Notes: generated by a model from the sequence alone, not told the origin. A stretch of DNA of 64,000 nucleotides from Jacaranda mimosifolia (GCA_018894105.1 CM032122.1:38781404-38845403); one strand, 5' to 3'; counted from the first letter of the stretch, positions 13,796 through 27,439 are shown. Program-made: numbers and translations.

Positions 13796-14241
13796 GGCTT
13801 TGTTTGGTTGCAAACTTCCACTTTATTTTTCAACTCCCAAAATTTAAACAAACAAACACTACACATTCTCTAATTTCATTCTCAAAATATAAATTTATTT
13901 CCAAAAAATTCCTACTATTCCCAACTCCACACCATTTCCCAAGACACCCCACATTTCTTCATTATTATAAATATTACACATACTACAATTCATACAATTT
14001 ATATATACATATATATAAATAATTTAAAAAACTTATTTCACCCCACAAGGCACAAACTCAATAAAAAAGTCATTTATGTGACATCTTGTCCCCCTCAAAA
14101 TACAAACAAACCAACTATTTTTTCCCAATTCATTCTCCTAAAACACAAACAAACAATTATTATATTCCCCAACCCCACTACCCAAAATCCATTCTTCCAA
14201 AATATTTTGGAGAATGACTTAATTCACAACCAAACAAAGCC
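13796..14241. mobile_element. MITE in the UGT copy 1 promoter
   Basis: The ends GGCTTTGTTTGGTTG and CAACCAAACAAAGCC are perfect inverted repeats. The flanking triplets GTA and ATA suggest a 3-bp target duplication with one change. It is 446 bp and AT-rich with no gene. A related element (33278-33732) has the same termini and internal words. It is absent from the matching place in UGT copies 2 and 3, so it inserted after the duplication. Confidence 0.8.
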
Positions 14242-14281
14242 ATAGTGACCTTGGGTTATGGATAGAGTGTAGCATAATAGG

Positions 14282-14863
14282 TAGGGGTGTTTGCGGTTCG
14301 ATTCAGATCGATTTTGGGATAAAAAGTCAACCGATCCAAACTATATAATGTATATTGGATCGGTTTGACTTTTATTATAAATTTGATCCAATCCAATCCA
14401 TTTTAAATCGGTTTGGATTGGATCGGTCAAATTGGTTTTTCAATTTAAATTTTTAATTGAAATATTTGTCAAATTACTATTGATAATTAAACTAATTTAA
14501 TCAATCAATTTGTAAATTTTATTTAGCTATCATATCACACTAATCTTGTGGAATTAAATTAAATTGTGTAAGAACATACAACTATAAAGTTATAAGTCCA
14601 CAATAATTATCCCTATATATTTGATTTTTGAAAGTGAAAAAATCCTAAGTTTACTTTATTTTAATTTAGTTGTGTATAAATTTTGGTTCGTTTTGGATTG
14701 GATCGGTTTTTTAGATTAAAACCGAAAATCGATCAAATCCAATCGGTTTTAAAAAAACAAATCCAATTTAATCTAAAAAAGTTCGGTTTTGATCGATTTT
14801 CGATTTTTTGGATCGGTTCGTCGGGTTTTTTTTTTTTGATTGGATTGGATTTGAACACTTCTA
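14282..14863. mobile_element. non-autonomous hAT-like element
   Basis: The left end TAGGGGTGTTTGCGG and right end GAACACTTCTA are diverged inverted repeats. The flanks ATAATAGG and ATAATATG form an 8-bp duplication with one mismatch. GATCGGTTTGGATTGGATC-like words repeat inside. It occurs only in unit 1 of the UGT array. Confidence 0.78.
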
Positions 14864-14885
14864 ATAATATGTATGACATTTAGTT

Positions 14886-16440
14886 CCGTTTGGTTTTATT
14901 GTAAGAGTCATTTTCAATTTTAATGTATTTTTAAAAATTGAAAAATTAATTATGAAATAAAATAAAAATATATTTGGATGAAATGTTAAAAACAATAATT
15001 AGAGTAAGTTTAGATTTGAAAAATAGGTTGATTTATATTTTTTTATGTTTACAAATATTTTAAAAAAATATATATGTATATTTAATTAATTTTAAAATGA
15101 TAATAGGTATTTTATGTCAAATTAAATTTGAATTTGATTTATGAGAGTATGATGATAAGGTAGTTTAAAAAGGGTTTGAAAATGAAAAAAAGAAATATTT
15201 TAAATGAAAATAGATAGAAAGTGATAGTTTTTATTTTTCATTTTCGAACGGAAATGAAAACAACCCATGGAGATGAAACCAAATAGGCCCTAAACTTCCT
15301 ACAATCAAGTCACAAGTTGGAATTGGTTTGTGAGAGTAGTTTATGAATCAATTATATTTTTGATGAAGAGGTTTTAGTTTTATTAGCAAATTGTGGTGAA
15401 GAGTTTCAGTTTTATTAGCATGTTGATAGAATTGCGGTAATTAGATCATTTTTTAAATGATAGTTATGGTTCAAAATGGACATCTCATAATAGTGAAGTA
15501 CTCCAATAATCAAAGAACTGCTGCACTAATCATCGTTTCCTTACTTCTTTTCTAATTATTAAAAAAATAAGGAGATAGCATTATCCCATAAAATGATATC
15601 TTATTTATTATGGTAAAGTTTATATTTTTCATTTCTTAATTCCTCATGATTGATAGGATGATAGTGAAGCGTATCAAAATTCAAATATAAACTTAACCCG
15701 TCCCGAATAGGGATAGTTTAACAGGACGCGAAGTAGGTTAAAATTCGATATATTTGGGACAAGATATGGGTTTTATCTAACTTGGTCCAAAATCCATTTT
15801 GTACAATATATATATATATATATAATAATAATGATAAAAAAAAAATCATGTATGTAATATACTTTTTCATGTATATAGTATACTTTTTTATTTCTTTAGA
15901 AATTAATAAATGAATTTGTTGGTATATTATCAATATTTTAATTTAAATTTGAACTAAGTGTATTTAATATGAATTATGATATTTTTAGATTACTAATTTT
16001 AATTTAATCATTAGAATACAATAATATATCTTTAATATATATATATATATATATTATTTTTAGGGTTGACGCATTAATCCCTATGGTGTAAGCTAGAGCG
16101 GGTTAGGACGAGGTTTTCCTAGGATTGGGTGGGATGCGGGGCAAAGTGAAGTCCTGCCAAATGGGATATGGATTGAGTCAAACTCGCTTTATTGTCATTT
16201 TTAATGATTAATTACCTTTTTTTTTCTTTTTTCTTTTTTCAATTATTATTTCCTCATAATTTATTTTGTTATAAAAGTCTTACCAAAAATGATAATATTA
16301 ACACACTATACCTAATTTTTCTTTTTAATTTGACTCCCATTAATATGAATGTTAACCTAATTATATATAATATTACTTTAATTAATATTTGATAATCCAA
16401 AAGTTGTGAAGCAAACTAATAGACTTTTGTAATTTTAATT
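14886..16440. repeat. upstream flank shared by all three UGT units
   Basis: This stretch contains an old MITE starting near CCGTTTGGTTTTATT and ending near GAAACCAAATAGGCC. It is followed by a hAT-like remnant with AACCCGTCCCGAATAGGG and a GGGTTGACGCATTAATCCC segment. The same series recurs at about 21789-23340 and 33901-35400. No coding exon is seen. Confidence 0.7.
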
Positions 16441-17014
16441 TTATTTTATGATATACTTTTCCACCACGTTCCAACTTTGAATGAAACTCTTTTGAGCAGT
16501 CTTAACGATCTTCTTATGCTTTCAGGTTTCTGAAACTCATAGCTGTTTAGAAGACCCATGTAACCTAAATAAGCCTTAATCCTGAAGGATCAGTACTTTT
16601 GAATTAGGGTTAGATTTGTTGGCTTTTTGAAACTCGTATCTCATCAATTAGAAAGTTCGATTGTCATATTAATATTTTCAATTCTAAGCAACAAGAGGTA
16701 ACTGAAAAATGCAATGTATATGTATTGATATATTTAATTTTATCAATCTGCATTTTGATGCATTGTATTTTTATGCATAACTATAAACCATAGTTATCTT
16801 AACAAATGAGCACTCAGATGCTGTTATGCTTTTATCATCTCCAATTGACAAGTACTTCATCCATTTCTAGAGATTTAATTGTATATTCGACTATCTTTAC
16901 GCGTTCTGCTTGATTTTTGTAACAAATTTATATTTATATTTTTGATTTCTTGCAAAACAATTAACATTAAAGTGACTCTTTTTTGAAGCCTGAAGGCAAA
17001 TTATATGATCAAAC

Positions 17015-17279
17015 TAGAGGGGACAAAATGGATCTCAACCCATGGTTCCAACTCAATTCACCTTGGGTTGAGTCGGATTGGGTTTAAAATAGGGGTGTAA
17101 ATGAGATGAGACTATTCGCGAACAGTTCGAGCTCGACTCGATGAAAGCTCGAATTCTGCTCGAACTTAAACGAGCCGAGCCCAAGCTCGCCAGTCAAACA
17201 AGCCGAGCCAAGCTCAATAGTATTTGGCTCGACAGACTCACGAGCCTAAATGAGCTTTTTATTATATATATATATATAT

Positions 17280-17322
<43 letters not shown>

Positions 17323-18961
17323 TGATGTTTATTATTATAAATTTTGTTTCAAGCCTAAACGGGCTCGAGCTCATTCGAGCTTATACGAATCGAGTCTTAT
17401 CGAGTTAGAGCAATTTCATCCAAATTTATATGAATCGAGCCTGAGCCCGAGCCTATTCTGACGAGCCGAGCTCGAGCTCGAGCTCGAGCTCGATTGTTTA
17501 GGCTCGACCGAGCCCGAGCTCAAGCTCATGAATCTGTAAACGAGCCGAGCTCGAGCCTAGCAGGCTCGGGCTTGGCTCGGCCCGTTTACACCCCTAGTTT
17601 AAAATAATTTGATTGGATTTTAGTGGGTTGAATATGGGTTGGGCTTTAGTGGGTTGAAATGGGTTTTGAATGTAAATGGGTTGAATGTAGTTTCTAAATA
17701 ATTCAATTCAATTTCAGCCCCAAAATTATCCTTCCATTTTCTCATTCTCTCAAGATCATACACAATTTTATTTTTATTTCTATAACACTTTAAAAATGAA
17801 AAAAAAAATGAATTGAAAATTAGATAAATTATATATCGTTGATTAATTATTTACCATTTCTCCACCTCATTTAATTTTAAAATATTAATTTATTAACTTA
17901 ATTTGAATGAATTAATCAAGTAATGTTTTTTACTTGAGATTATGATCTAAAAATTAATTATATCATTATTTGGTTTATAAACTCCAATTTTTTATAAAAA
18001 AATTTAGCCAGTTAATTTTATAGCCCCCAGATTATTTTGAACTTTGCAATATGAAAATAAATAAAAAATTATTTTTCTTTTTTCTTTTTATAATTTTTAC
18101 AAACTACCAAAATATTAATATGTAAACACAACAAATTTATTGTGCAGTGGTAGTATGTGAGATGACAGATTGCGGCAGTCCATTTCATTTTCTTTCCCTC
18201 CACACGAAGAAAGGGCCCCGACTTTATTTTTATTTTCAGTTATAATATTTTCAAAAATTTAAAAATTAATTATATTTCAATATTCTTTGAGTATTTTATT
18301 TAAAAATAATAATTTAGGTAGATATAAGAATTTAAATTTAAAGGATTTATATTTTTTATTCTTAAAAAGACATTTTTCAGGATATATGCATATTTTAATT
18401 ATTTTAAAATGATAGTAATATTTTTATGTTGAACCGAATTTGAATTTGATCATTGTGATAAACGATAATGAACTAGATTGAAAAAATTAAAAATAAAATA
18501 AATAGTAAAAAATAAAAAACAAATATGACTAGTATAGTAAATATTTTGTTGGGTACAATGTAAACATTTTGTACTAAAAATTTAAAATATTTTAGATAAT
18601 TATGTTTTATTCATTGAGCAAGATTGTTATTTTGTATTAAAAGAAAAAATATAAATATTATAAAATAATAAATAAATTATATGTTTACATAATTTGATTT
18701 TATTTTATGTGATTAACAAGGATTTAATAATAATTAATTAACATATGTCAAATAAAGATAAAAAGATTATAGTTTAATCAAATAATATAACAATGTATTT
18801 AACAAAACAATTATATATATATATATATTTATTTTTTTTGTATTGGACCCGCCCAAATCCAACCCAACCCGTTTTCAATCAAACCCATTTTCAACCCATA
18901 AATATAAACTCATTTTGAGCCAAACCCATCTTGAACCCAACCCACCCATTTGCCACTACTA
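17015..18961. mobile_element. hAT-like element, 1.95 kb, host of a nested insertion
   Basis: The termini TAGAGGGGACAAAATGG and CCATTTGCCACTACTA are imperfect inverted repeats. The flanks GATCAAAC and GATCTAAC are an 8-bp duplication with one mismatch. UGT units 1 and 3 have the empty site (ATGATCAAACAT...). The interior is AT-rich with subterminal GGGTTG / CAACCC words. No transposase frame is visible. Confidence 0.8.
17090..17596. mobile_element. hAT-like element nested in the 17015-18961 element
   Basis: The left end TAGGGGTGTAAATGAG and right end CGTTTACACCCCTA are inverted repeats, flanked by a perfect 8-bp duplication GTTTAAAA (17082-17089 and 17597-17604). The interior is rich in GAGCTCGAGCTCG-type words and includes an ATA microsatellite at about 17281-17322. 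The perfect duplication marks a recent insertion. Confidence 0.9.
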
Positions 18962-19099
18962 GATCTAACATAAAAGTAAAATTCTGGCATCAACATATGC
19001 AAATTAAACATGGAATGCATCCTCAGATAAACATTCGTTGTTTATGACACAACATAATACAATTCAATCAAAACATGTTCAAACTCTATCTGAATATGA

Positions 19100-21611
19100 T
19101 CAAAATCCTGAAATGTCCCTGATGAAAGCAAGCGTATCAATTTCAGAAGATCCACCTGCTCCGCTTGCATTCTTACAGATTTCCTGAATTTCTTTGGCTC
19201 TTCTCCTCCTCTCCTTAGCCTCCTCACTCTCTGAATCCATAAGCCTCACCACAAGTCCAGCAACCTCTTCCCTTGTCACCAAACTTTCATCTTCCTTCTT
19301 CACTGTCAACCCAATCTTCCAATCCTCAACAATCACTTTACTATTCGTAACTTGATCCCATAATATCGGGAATGTTAGCATCGGAACCCCTGCAAACGCC
19401 CCTTCTTTAGTCGAATTCCACCCACAATGCGACCAAAATCCACCCACAGACGGGTGGCAAAGCACCTTCAACTGGTCACACCATGGTACTACAAGCCCGT
19501 TACCACTACCACTCTCTTGAAGCCTATTGGCCTCCTCCCGTGCAACCCACAAATATCTAACACCACTAGCATTCACCCCAGCAATGATTTCATCAAGTTG
19601 GGCATTTGAGACAGAAAGGAAGCTGCCCTGTGAGATATACAGGACGGAACCCACAGGTTGAGCATCTAGCCATTTCATGTGGCCAATAACGATGCTACCA
19701 CTTGAGTTTGGAATGTTGAAGTAGGGTATTGAAAGACCTAAGGAATAGATTTTAAGGGGTAGTTTTTGCCTTAAAGAATCAAGAACTTGGGGTTCTAGTT
19801 CTTGAACAGAAGCAAAGAGAAGATACTGTGCCTTTGGCACTAACTTAATGGCTTCTAAGGCTTGCGGCAATACTTCTCGGCCTTTACCATGGAAAGGGGT
19901 TGGAAGATCAGCTATTCTGATTGAAGGGATTCCAGGGATGCAGCTTACTACTTGCTCCTTTCCTTGCTCATCATCTGCAAATGCAAGTTAACTAAATTAA
20001 GAACCATTTATTCTTCTCCCATTTGCATTTATTTGCAAACCATTTCAACACGTAGGAAGTAGGAGATTAGAGGGAGTTGTAACTCCTCCCAACTCCTAAC
20101 CTAATTGGAAATATACATAATACCAAATTTAACGGATTTGATATACAAGATGCCTGAGAGGGAGATATGTTTGAAACAGGATTCTAGAGAGAATTTTATG
20201 GAAAGACAGTTTCCTAATTCTTACAGGAAATACACTGCACACACTGCACAGTTAAAGAACATTGCATTTTTTAAGTTGTAAACACGAATTGCTAACTCTT
20301 GTAAGAATATTTAGACCGAAAGAGCAAAGAAAAACATCTAGAAAAGGTCAGTGAAGCAGCTCTGAAAATCCGAATCCCAAAGCTAGATTGTTGGTTTAAA
20401 TTCTAAAGGTTATTTTCTTCAGCATTAATTTTTGCTAGAGATTAAACTGGCATCGCACACTTTCATTAGGCCACTTTTATCTCTTTCAAAATTATATATC
20501 ATCATACCCATTCTTGAAATATTAGTGCACCATATTTCAACTTTGGATTCTGGATCAAGGAAGATAATCAAGAAAAAGAGAAGGAAAATGTAAATAAGGA
20601 AAGAATTACATCTTCTAAAGTACCAAAAAAGTTTTCCTTAGTATTTTCCACGTTAAAATCTAAGGTCAAAACATAGGATTAAGAAAAAACACCTTTTCCT
20701 CTCCATTTTTGCAGCTTTCTCCCCCGAATCTTGGATTCTAGAACCAGTGAATGAAAGAGTGAACGAGTTTACCCATCTTTTGAAAAATTGATTTTACGAG
20801 AGGTAATTGAATTTTACAATAACAGTTTTCTTCTTTAATAAAAACACATTTGACAGAATTGTTTGCTTTTCGCTAAAATCTCCAAATTTTTTGTTTTTAG
20901 AAAACCACCATCGCTATATATAACAACGCAAAATGATTTTATGCACTGTAAATCACAACAAACCAGAAGTTTATTTCATTTAAGCTGTTTATTGGTGGTG
21001 GAAAATATTAAACTCAAGCAAGATTAACTGGAAACTTAGAGGAATTTTAAAAAAAAAAAAAAAGCAGAACGTTATATATGCCCATATGACTAACCATATT
21101 TGCAGAGTTTTGTTAACAAAAATATTAAAAAACCTGAGAAATCGGAAAGAAAATGGCGGTTCTGAAGGATCAGGTCAGAGTGATGGTAGATGGAGAAGAC
21201 GGTGGCGGACATGGGATAAAAGGAAGCCACCGGAATATTCCTCCGATTCCCCAGCGCCACCACCCAGCTCAAGTACGTATCGTATATTATGACGCTTGGA
21301 TTCTGCGGCTGAAGCCGGTCCAGTAGCTGCTTGACTGGAGCTTCCATTTTGGTAAGAACGGCTTCGTAGAAGGTGTGCAAGTCTTTGGCTCTGCCAATCT
21401 CAGAGGGAATGACATTTGGAATTGTGCGAAAGCTGAAGTTGGGCAGCGAGCCGGCGAGCAAGCCGAGCCACTCTTCGGTGACGATGAACGAGACAAGGAT
21501 GTCTGGTCGGTAGTTGAGGATGAGGCGGCAGAGGTTGAGCATGGGGTTAATGTGGCCCCTTCCGGGGAACGGCAACGCCACCACGTGGCAGTTTGGTATT
21601 GGTTCAGCCAT
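19100..21611 (-). CDS. UGT87A: UDP-glycosyltransferase, UGT87A type, copy 2
   Basis: Second full copy: exon 1 21134-21611, exon 2 19100-19974, intron 1159 bp, 450 aa. It differs from copy 1 by loss of a short proline run after residue 55 (SPPPPP reduced to SLP) and by scattered substitutions such as ALPFPGRGH for AMPYPGRGH. His20, the Asp in YDTYLSW and the complete PSPG box with GVP and the final DQ are all kept, so it should be active. The upstream flank lacks the CACTCGATATAT stretch found in copies 1 and 3, which holds the nearest TATA-like sequence, so its transcription may differ. The start at 21611 is the homologous MAEPIPN methionine; an open frame continues upstream but is not conserved. 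Confidence 0.92.
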
Positions 21612-24165
21612 ATTCAAGAGGAAAGGAGCAGCGCATATCCTCTTCCCCGACGCCGGAATATTCTGCTCGATCCTCCTGTTGCTTTGGCAAACTAAAACTA
21701 GTACAATGACTTTTTTAATAATATGGTCTTCAGTCCATGGTGACCTTGGATTGTGGATAGAGTGTAGCATGGAAGCTACGACATTTAGGTTCGTTTGGTT
21801 TTATTTTCGAAGTCATTTTCAGTTTTAATGTATTTTTAAAAATTAAAAATTTAGTTATAAAATGAAAATGAAAATAAAGATGTATTTAGATGAAATATTG
21901 AAAAATAATTATTAAAGTAAGTTTAGAGTTGAAAAATAAGTTGATTTATATTTTTTTTATATTTAAAAAGATTTATTTTTTAAAATATATGTATATTTTA
22001 TTAATTTTAAAATGATAGTAGGTATTTTATGTCAAATTAAATTTGAATTTAATTGATGTGAGAGTGGAATAATAGAGTAGGTTATAGAAAGAATTTGAAA
22101 ATGAAAAAAAAAAGTATTTTAAATGAAAATAGATAGAAAGTGAGTTTTTATTTTTCGAACGAAAATGAAAACAGCCCAGGGAAATGAAACCAAATAGTAA
22201 CTTTCTATAATCAAGTCACAAGTTGGAACTGGTTTGCGAGAGTAGTTTATGAATCAATTATATTTTTGGTGAAGAGGTTTCAGTTTTATTAGCATATTGT
22301 GGTGAAGAGTTTTAGTTTTATTAGCATTTTGATAGAATTGCGGCAATTAGATCATCTTTTGAATGATAGTTATCTCTCAAAATGGACATCTCATAATAGT
22401 GAAGTACTCCAATAATCAAAGAACTGCTACACTGATCATCGTTTCCTTACTTCTTTTCTAATTATTAAAAAAATAAGGAGATAGCATTATCTCGTATAAT
22501 GATAACTTATTTATTATGGTAAAGTTTATATTTTTCATCTCTTAATTCCTCGTGATTGATAGGATGACAGTGTAGTGTATCAAAATTCAAATATAAACTT
22601 AACCCATCTCGAATGGGGATATTTTAACAGGACACGAAGTAGGGTATAAGATAGGTTTTTAAAATTCGATATATTTGGGATGAGAGATGGGTTTTATCTA
22701 ACTCGGCCGAAAATCCATTTTGTACAATATATATATAATAATGATAAAAAAAAAAAAATCATGTATGTAATATACTTTTTCATGTATATAGTATACTTTT
22801 TTGTATCTTCAGAAATCAATAAATGAATTTGTTGGTATATTATCAATATTTTAATTTAAATATGAACTAGGTGTATTTAATATGAATTATGATATGTTTA
22901 GATAATTACTAATTTTAATTTAATCATTAAAATACAATAATATATCTTTAATATATATATATATATTATTTTTAGGGTTGACGCATTAATCCCTATGGGG
23001 TAAACTAGAGCGGGTTAGGGCAAGGTTTTCCCAAGGTTGGGTGGGATGTGGGGCAAAGTGAAGTATTGCGAGATGGGATATGGATTGAGTCAAACTCGCT
23101 TCACTGTCATTTTGATTGATTAATTACTTTTTTTTTCTTTTTCTTTTCAATTATTATTTCCTCATAATTTATTTTGTTATAAAAGTCATATAGAAATGAT
23201 AATATTAACACTATACCTAATTTTGCTTTTTAATTTGAATCCCATTAATATGAATGTTAACCTAATTATATATAATATTTCTTTAATTAATATTTGATAA
23301 TCCAAAAGTTGTGAAGCAAACTAACAGACATTTGTAATTTTAATTTGATTTTATGATATACTTTTCCACCACGTTCTAACTTTGAATGGAAATCTTTTGA
23401 GCAGCCTTAACGATCTTCTTATGCTTTCAAGTTTCTGAAACTCATAGCTATTTAGAAGACCCATGTGACCTAAATAAACCTTAATCCTGAAGGATTAGTA
23501 CTTTTGAATTAGGGTTAGATTTGTTGGCTGTTTGATTGAAACTCGTTTCTCATCAATTAGAAAGTTCCATGGATTTGATTGTGATTTTAATATTTTCAAT
23601 TCTAAGCAACAAGAGGTAACTGAAAAATGCAATGTATATATTTTGATATATTTAATTTTATCAAACTGCGTTTTGATGCATTGTATTTTTATAAATAACT
23701 ATAAACCATATTTATCTTAACAAATGAGCACTCAAATGCTGTTGTGCTTTTATACAAGTACTTCATCCATTTCTATAGATTTAATTGTATATTCAACTAT
23801 CTTTACGCGTTTTGCTTGATTTTTATAACAAATTTATATTTATATTTTTGATTTCTTGCAAATTAATTAACATTAAAGTGACTCTTATTTGAAGGCAAAT
23901 AATATGATCAAACATAAAAGTAAAATTCTGCCATCAACGCGAGCAAATTAAACATGGAATGCATCCTCTCAAATAAACAAACATTCATGGTTTATGAAAC
24001 AACAAAATACAATTCAATCAAAATATGTTTAAGCTCTGTCTGAACATGATCAGAATCCTGAGATGTTTCTAATGAAAGCAAGAATATCCATTTCAGAAGA
24101 TCCACCTGCTCTACTTGCATTCTTACAGATTTCCTGAATTTCTTTAGCTCTTCTCCTCATCTCCT

Positions 24166-25134
24166 GGGGTTGGCTACGGTCCGATGCATATGATTTTAAC
24201 CTAACATCCTACACCCTTTAAAAAATTGACATGTGTACAAATACCTTTTTTAAATTAGTAGTAATTAAGTTAATTTACTATACTAACCTTTTCTAATTAA
24301 ATTAAAAATAAAATAGTTTTTAATATGAAATACCTTAAATATTCTTATCAAAAATTAATATATAACTAAAACAAAAAATATATATAATTACTTAAAAAAT
24401 AAAAAAATAAATTTTAAATTAAACCAATTCAACCCACACAATTTCCAAATTCAACATACACGTATTAGAAGCAATTTCTGTTCTTCAAACCCCAACTAGT
24501 GTTCCAACATACACGTATCTTTATAATAAGTATATCCTTAACTTCCCCTTCACATGCTCAACTATCCAAACAAAATCAGTCCCTGCAGCCAATATGGTAT
24601 CCCCTTCACATTTATTGTCTTTCGCTCGGCAGTCCCAATATTTGTCGCAATTGGTGAGACCCTATATCTGCACCAGCCTTGGCCAGTGAAAACCATGTCT
24701 TTAATGGTGGCCAAGGCTGGTGCAGAACGAAAATTGGAACACTGGTTTTTTTTTCTTTTTTTTTTTTTTTGGGGGGTGGGGGGGTGGGTGGGTTGTTGGT
24801 GAAGAACGGAAATTGCTTCTAATACGTGTATGTTGAATTTGAGAATTGGGTGTGTTGAATTGGTTTAATTTAAAATTTATTTTTCTTTTTTCTTTTTCTT
24901 TTTTTAGGTAATTATATTTTGTTTTTTGTTTTAGTTATATATTAATTTTTAATAAGGATATTTAAAGTATTTCATATTAAAAAACTATTTTACTTTTAAT
25001 TTAATTAGAAAAGTTAGTATAGTAAATTAACTTAATTACTACTGATTTAAAAAAAGTATTTGTACACGTGTCAATTTTTTAAGAAGTGTAGGATGTTAAG
25101 TTAAAATCATAGGTATCGGACCGTAGCCAACCCC
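24166..25134. mobile_element. Mutator-like (MULE) non-autonomous element inside UGT copy 3 exon 2
   Basis: The element starts GGGGTTGGCTACGGTCCGAT and ends with its near-perfect complement. The inverted repeats run about 330 bp on each side (about 24166-24495 and 24800-25134). The flanks TCATCTCCT (24157-24165) and TCCTCTCCT (25135-25143) are a 9-bp duplication with one mismatch, the length typical of Mutator. The intact UGT copies show the empty site. The centre holds a second inverted repeat (CACCAGCCTTGGCCA ... TGGCCAAGGCTGGTG) and a T-run followed by a G-run at about 24747-24795. There is no transposase. Confidence 0.9.
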
Positions 25135-25949
25135 TCCTCTCCTTAGCCTCCTCACTCTCTGAATCCATAAGCCTCACCACAAGTCCAGCAACCTCTTCCC
25201 TTGTCACCAAACTCTCATCTTCCTTCTTCACTTTCAACCCCAATCTTCCAATCCTCAACAATCACTTTACTATTCGTAACTTGATCCCATAATATCGGGA
25301 ATGTTAGCATCGGAAACCCTGCAAATGCACCTTCTTTAGTCGAATTCCACCCACAATGCGACCAAAATCCACCCACAGACGGGTAGTAAAGCACCTTCAA
25401 CTGTTCACACCACGGTACTACAAGCCCGTTACCACTACTACTCTCTTGAAGCCTATCGGCCTCCTCCCGTGCAACCCACAAATATCTAACACCATCAGCA
25501 TTCACCCTAGCAATGATTTCATCAAGTTGGGCATTTGAGACAGAAAGGAAGCTGCCCTGCGAGATATACAGGACGGAACCCACAGGTTGAGCATCTAGCC
25601 ATTTCATGTAGCCAATAACGATACTACCACTTGAGTTTGGAATGTTGAAGTAGGGTATTGAAAGCCCTAAGGAATAGATTTTAAGGGGTAGTTTTTGCCT
25701 TAAAGAATCAAGAACTTGGGGTTCTAGTTCCTGAAGAGAAGTGAAGAGAAGATACTGTGCCTTCGGCACAAGTTTAATGGCTTCTAACGTTTGCGGCAAT
25801 ACTTCCCGACCTTCACCATGGAAAGGGGTTGGAAGATCAGCTATTCTGATTGAAGGGATTCCAGGGATGTAGCTTACTACTTGCTCCTTTGTTTGCTCAT
25901 CATCTGCAAATGCAAGTTAACAAATTCAGGAAACATTTTCAGAGGAAGT

Positions 25950-27140
25950 ACATTTAATTTGTTACCTGTAAAACCGATTGAAGCTTAATTCTGATTGTAT
26001 ATTAATGATTTATTAGATTACAAAATAACTATCAATAATAAACTTTTTATTATTAAAAATTTATTTAATTAAATCAAATTAAAAAATTACCTTTTGGTTT
26101 TATAATTTAACTGTGTGCGCATTATTAATTTCAAACTTATGGTATTGAAAATTTGTAGTCCAAATCCTATTATTTTTTAAATATTTTTTATTCTCCGTCC
26201 AATTTTCCACTAAAATCTTGATGGAAATTATTACCTACTTATGCCAAAAAAAGAAAGAAAACTAAAAAATTTAATCTATTTATGAAAAAACTTCACAAAA
26301 TATGAAGCATTCATTTAACCCTCACTAAAAAAATAAAAATTAAATACTAAAAAAAATCCTCCACAAAAATATATTTTAAAATAATATACATTTACATATA
26401 CATGAATACATATATACACACATCTATATTATACATATAAATATATATATATCTATATAAATTCCATCCCCCATTCTCAATCCCGCCCAAATCCAACTGC
26501 CATGACTGACGACCGACCAGCCAGCGGCCAGATCTGGCCATGGTCGGGCGACTGGCCGTGGCCAGCCTGACTATCGGCTGGCAGGGAAAGGACGGGGGAG
26601 AGAGTAATAGCCAATAGGACAAGGGGCTTTGGGCAGTTTTCGGTTTGGGGGTGGGGGGAGAAGAAGGTGAATGTTGTTTCATTTTTATTTTTTTTAATTT
26701 TTAATTATTATTTATTTAAATTACTTTAAGTATATTTATATTTTTATATAGTATTAGTATTCCAAAATAATTATTTTTTAACTCATTGTATTTATTTAAA
26801 ATTATCAAAGTATATTAAAATGATTAAAATTATTAAATTGCTTATTTAAAATTAAATTATATTGTTAGGTTGATAGTTTTATATTTTATATTTATTCTTA
26901 AATTTTTTATTTTAGTTAATAAATAAAAATAATTATACTTAACTATATTATTTTAAATATAATTTATTATTTGAATATTATAAAATATATAATTCAAAAT
27001 TATAAAGTTATGTTATCTAAAATAATAATTTTTTTACTTGCAAAATATATTTTAATTATTATTTTTAAATATTTATCAAGTATTTAATGTACTAAAAATA
27101 TAAATTAATAACTTATTGTACAATTATCAGTAATATATTA
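25950..27140. other. AT-rich block in the UGT copy 3 intron with a GC-rich island
   Basis: This block replaces the intron sequence seen in copies 1 and 2, which resumes at about 27150. It is very AT-rich except for 26466-26660, which is GC-rich and carries partly inverted words (GACCGACCAGCCAGCGGCC and GGCCAGCCTGACTATCGGC). It is probably another insertion, but I could not place its ends. The open frame on the minus strand at 26392-26682 has no recognisable domain. Confidence 0.5.
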
Positions 27141-27439
27141 TAAAAGACATAAAAATTACATCTTTTGAAGTACTAATTTATTTTTTTTTAAACATTTTCC
27201 ACGTTAAAATCTAGGTCCAAACATCGGATCAAGACAAACACCTTTTCCTCTCCTTTTTTCCAGCCTACCTCCCCGAAATCTTGGACTCTAGAACTAGTGA
27301 ATGAAGCAGTGAACGAGTTTACCCATCTTTCGGAAATTTGATTTTAGAAGAGGTAATTAAATTTACAATAATAGTGCTTTTTTTAATAGAAAACAAATTT
27401 AAAAGAATTGTTTGCTTTCACTAAAATCTCTAAGTTTTT

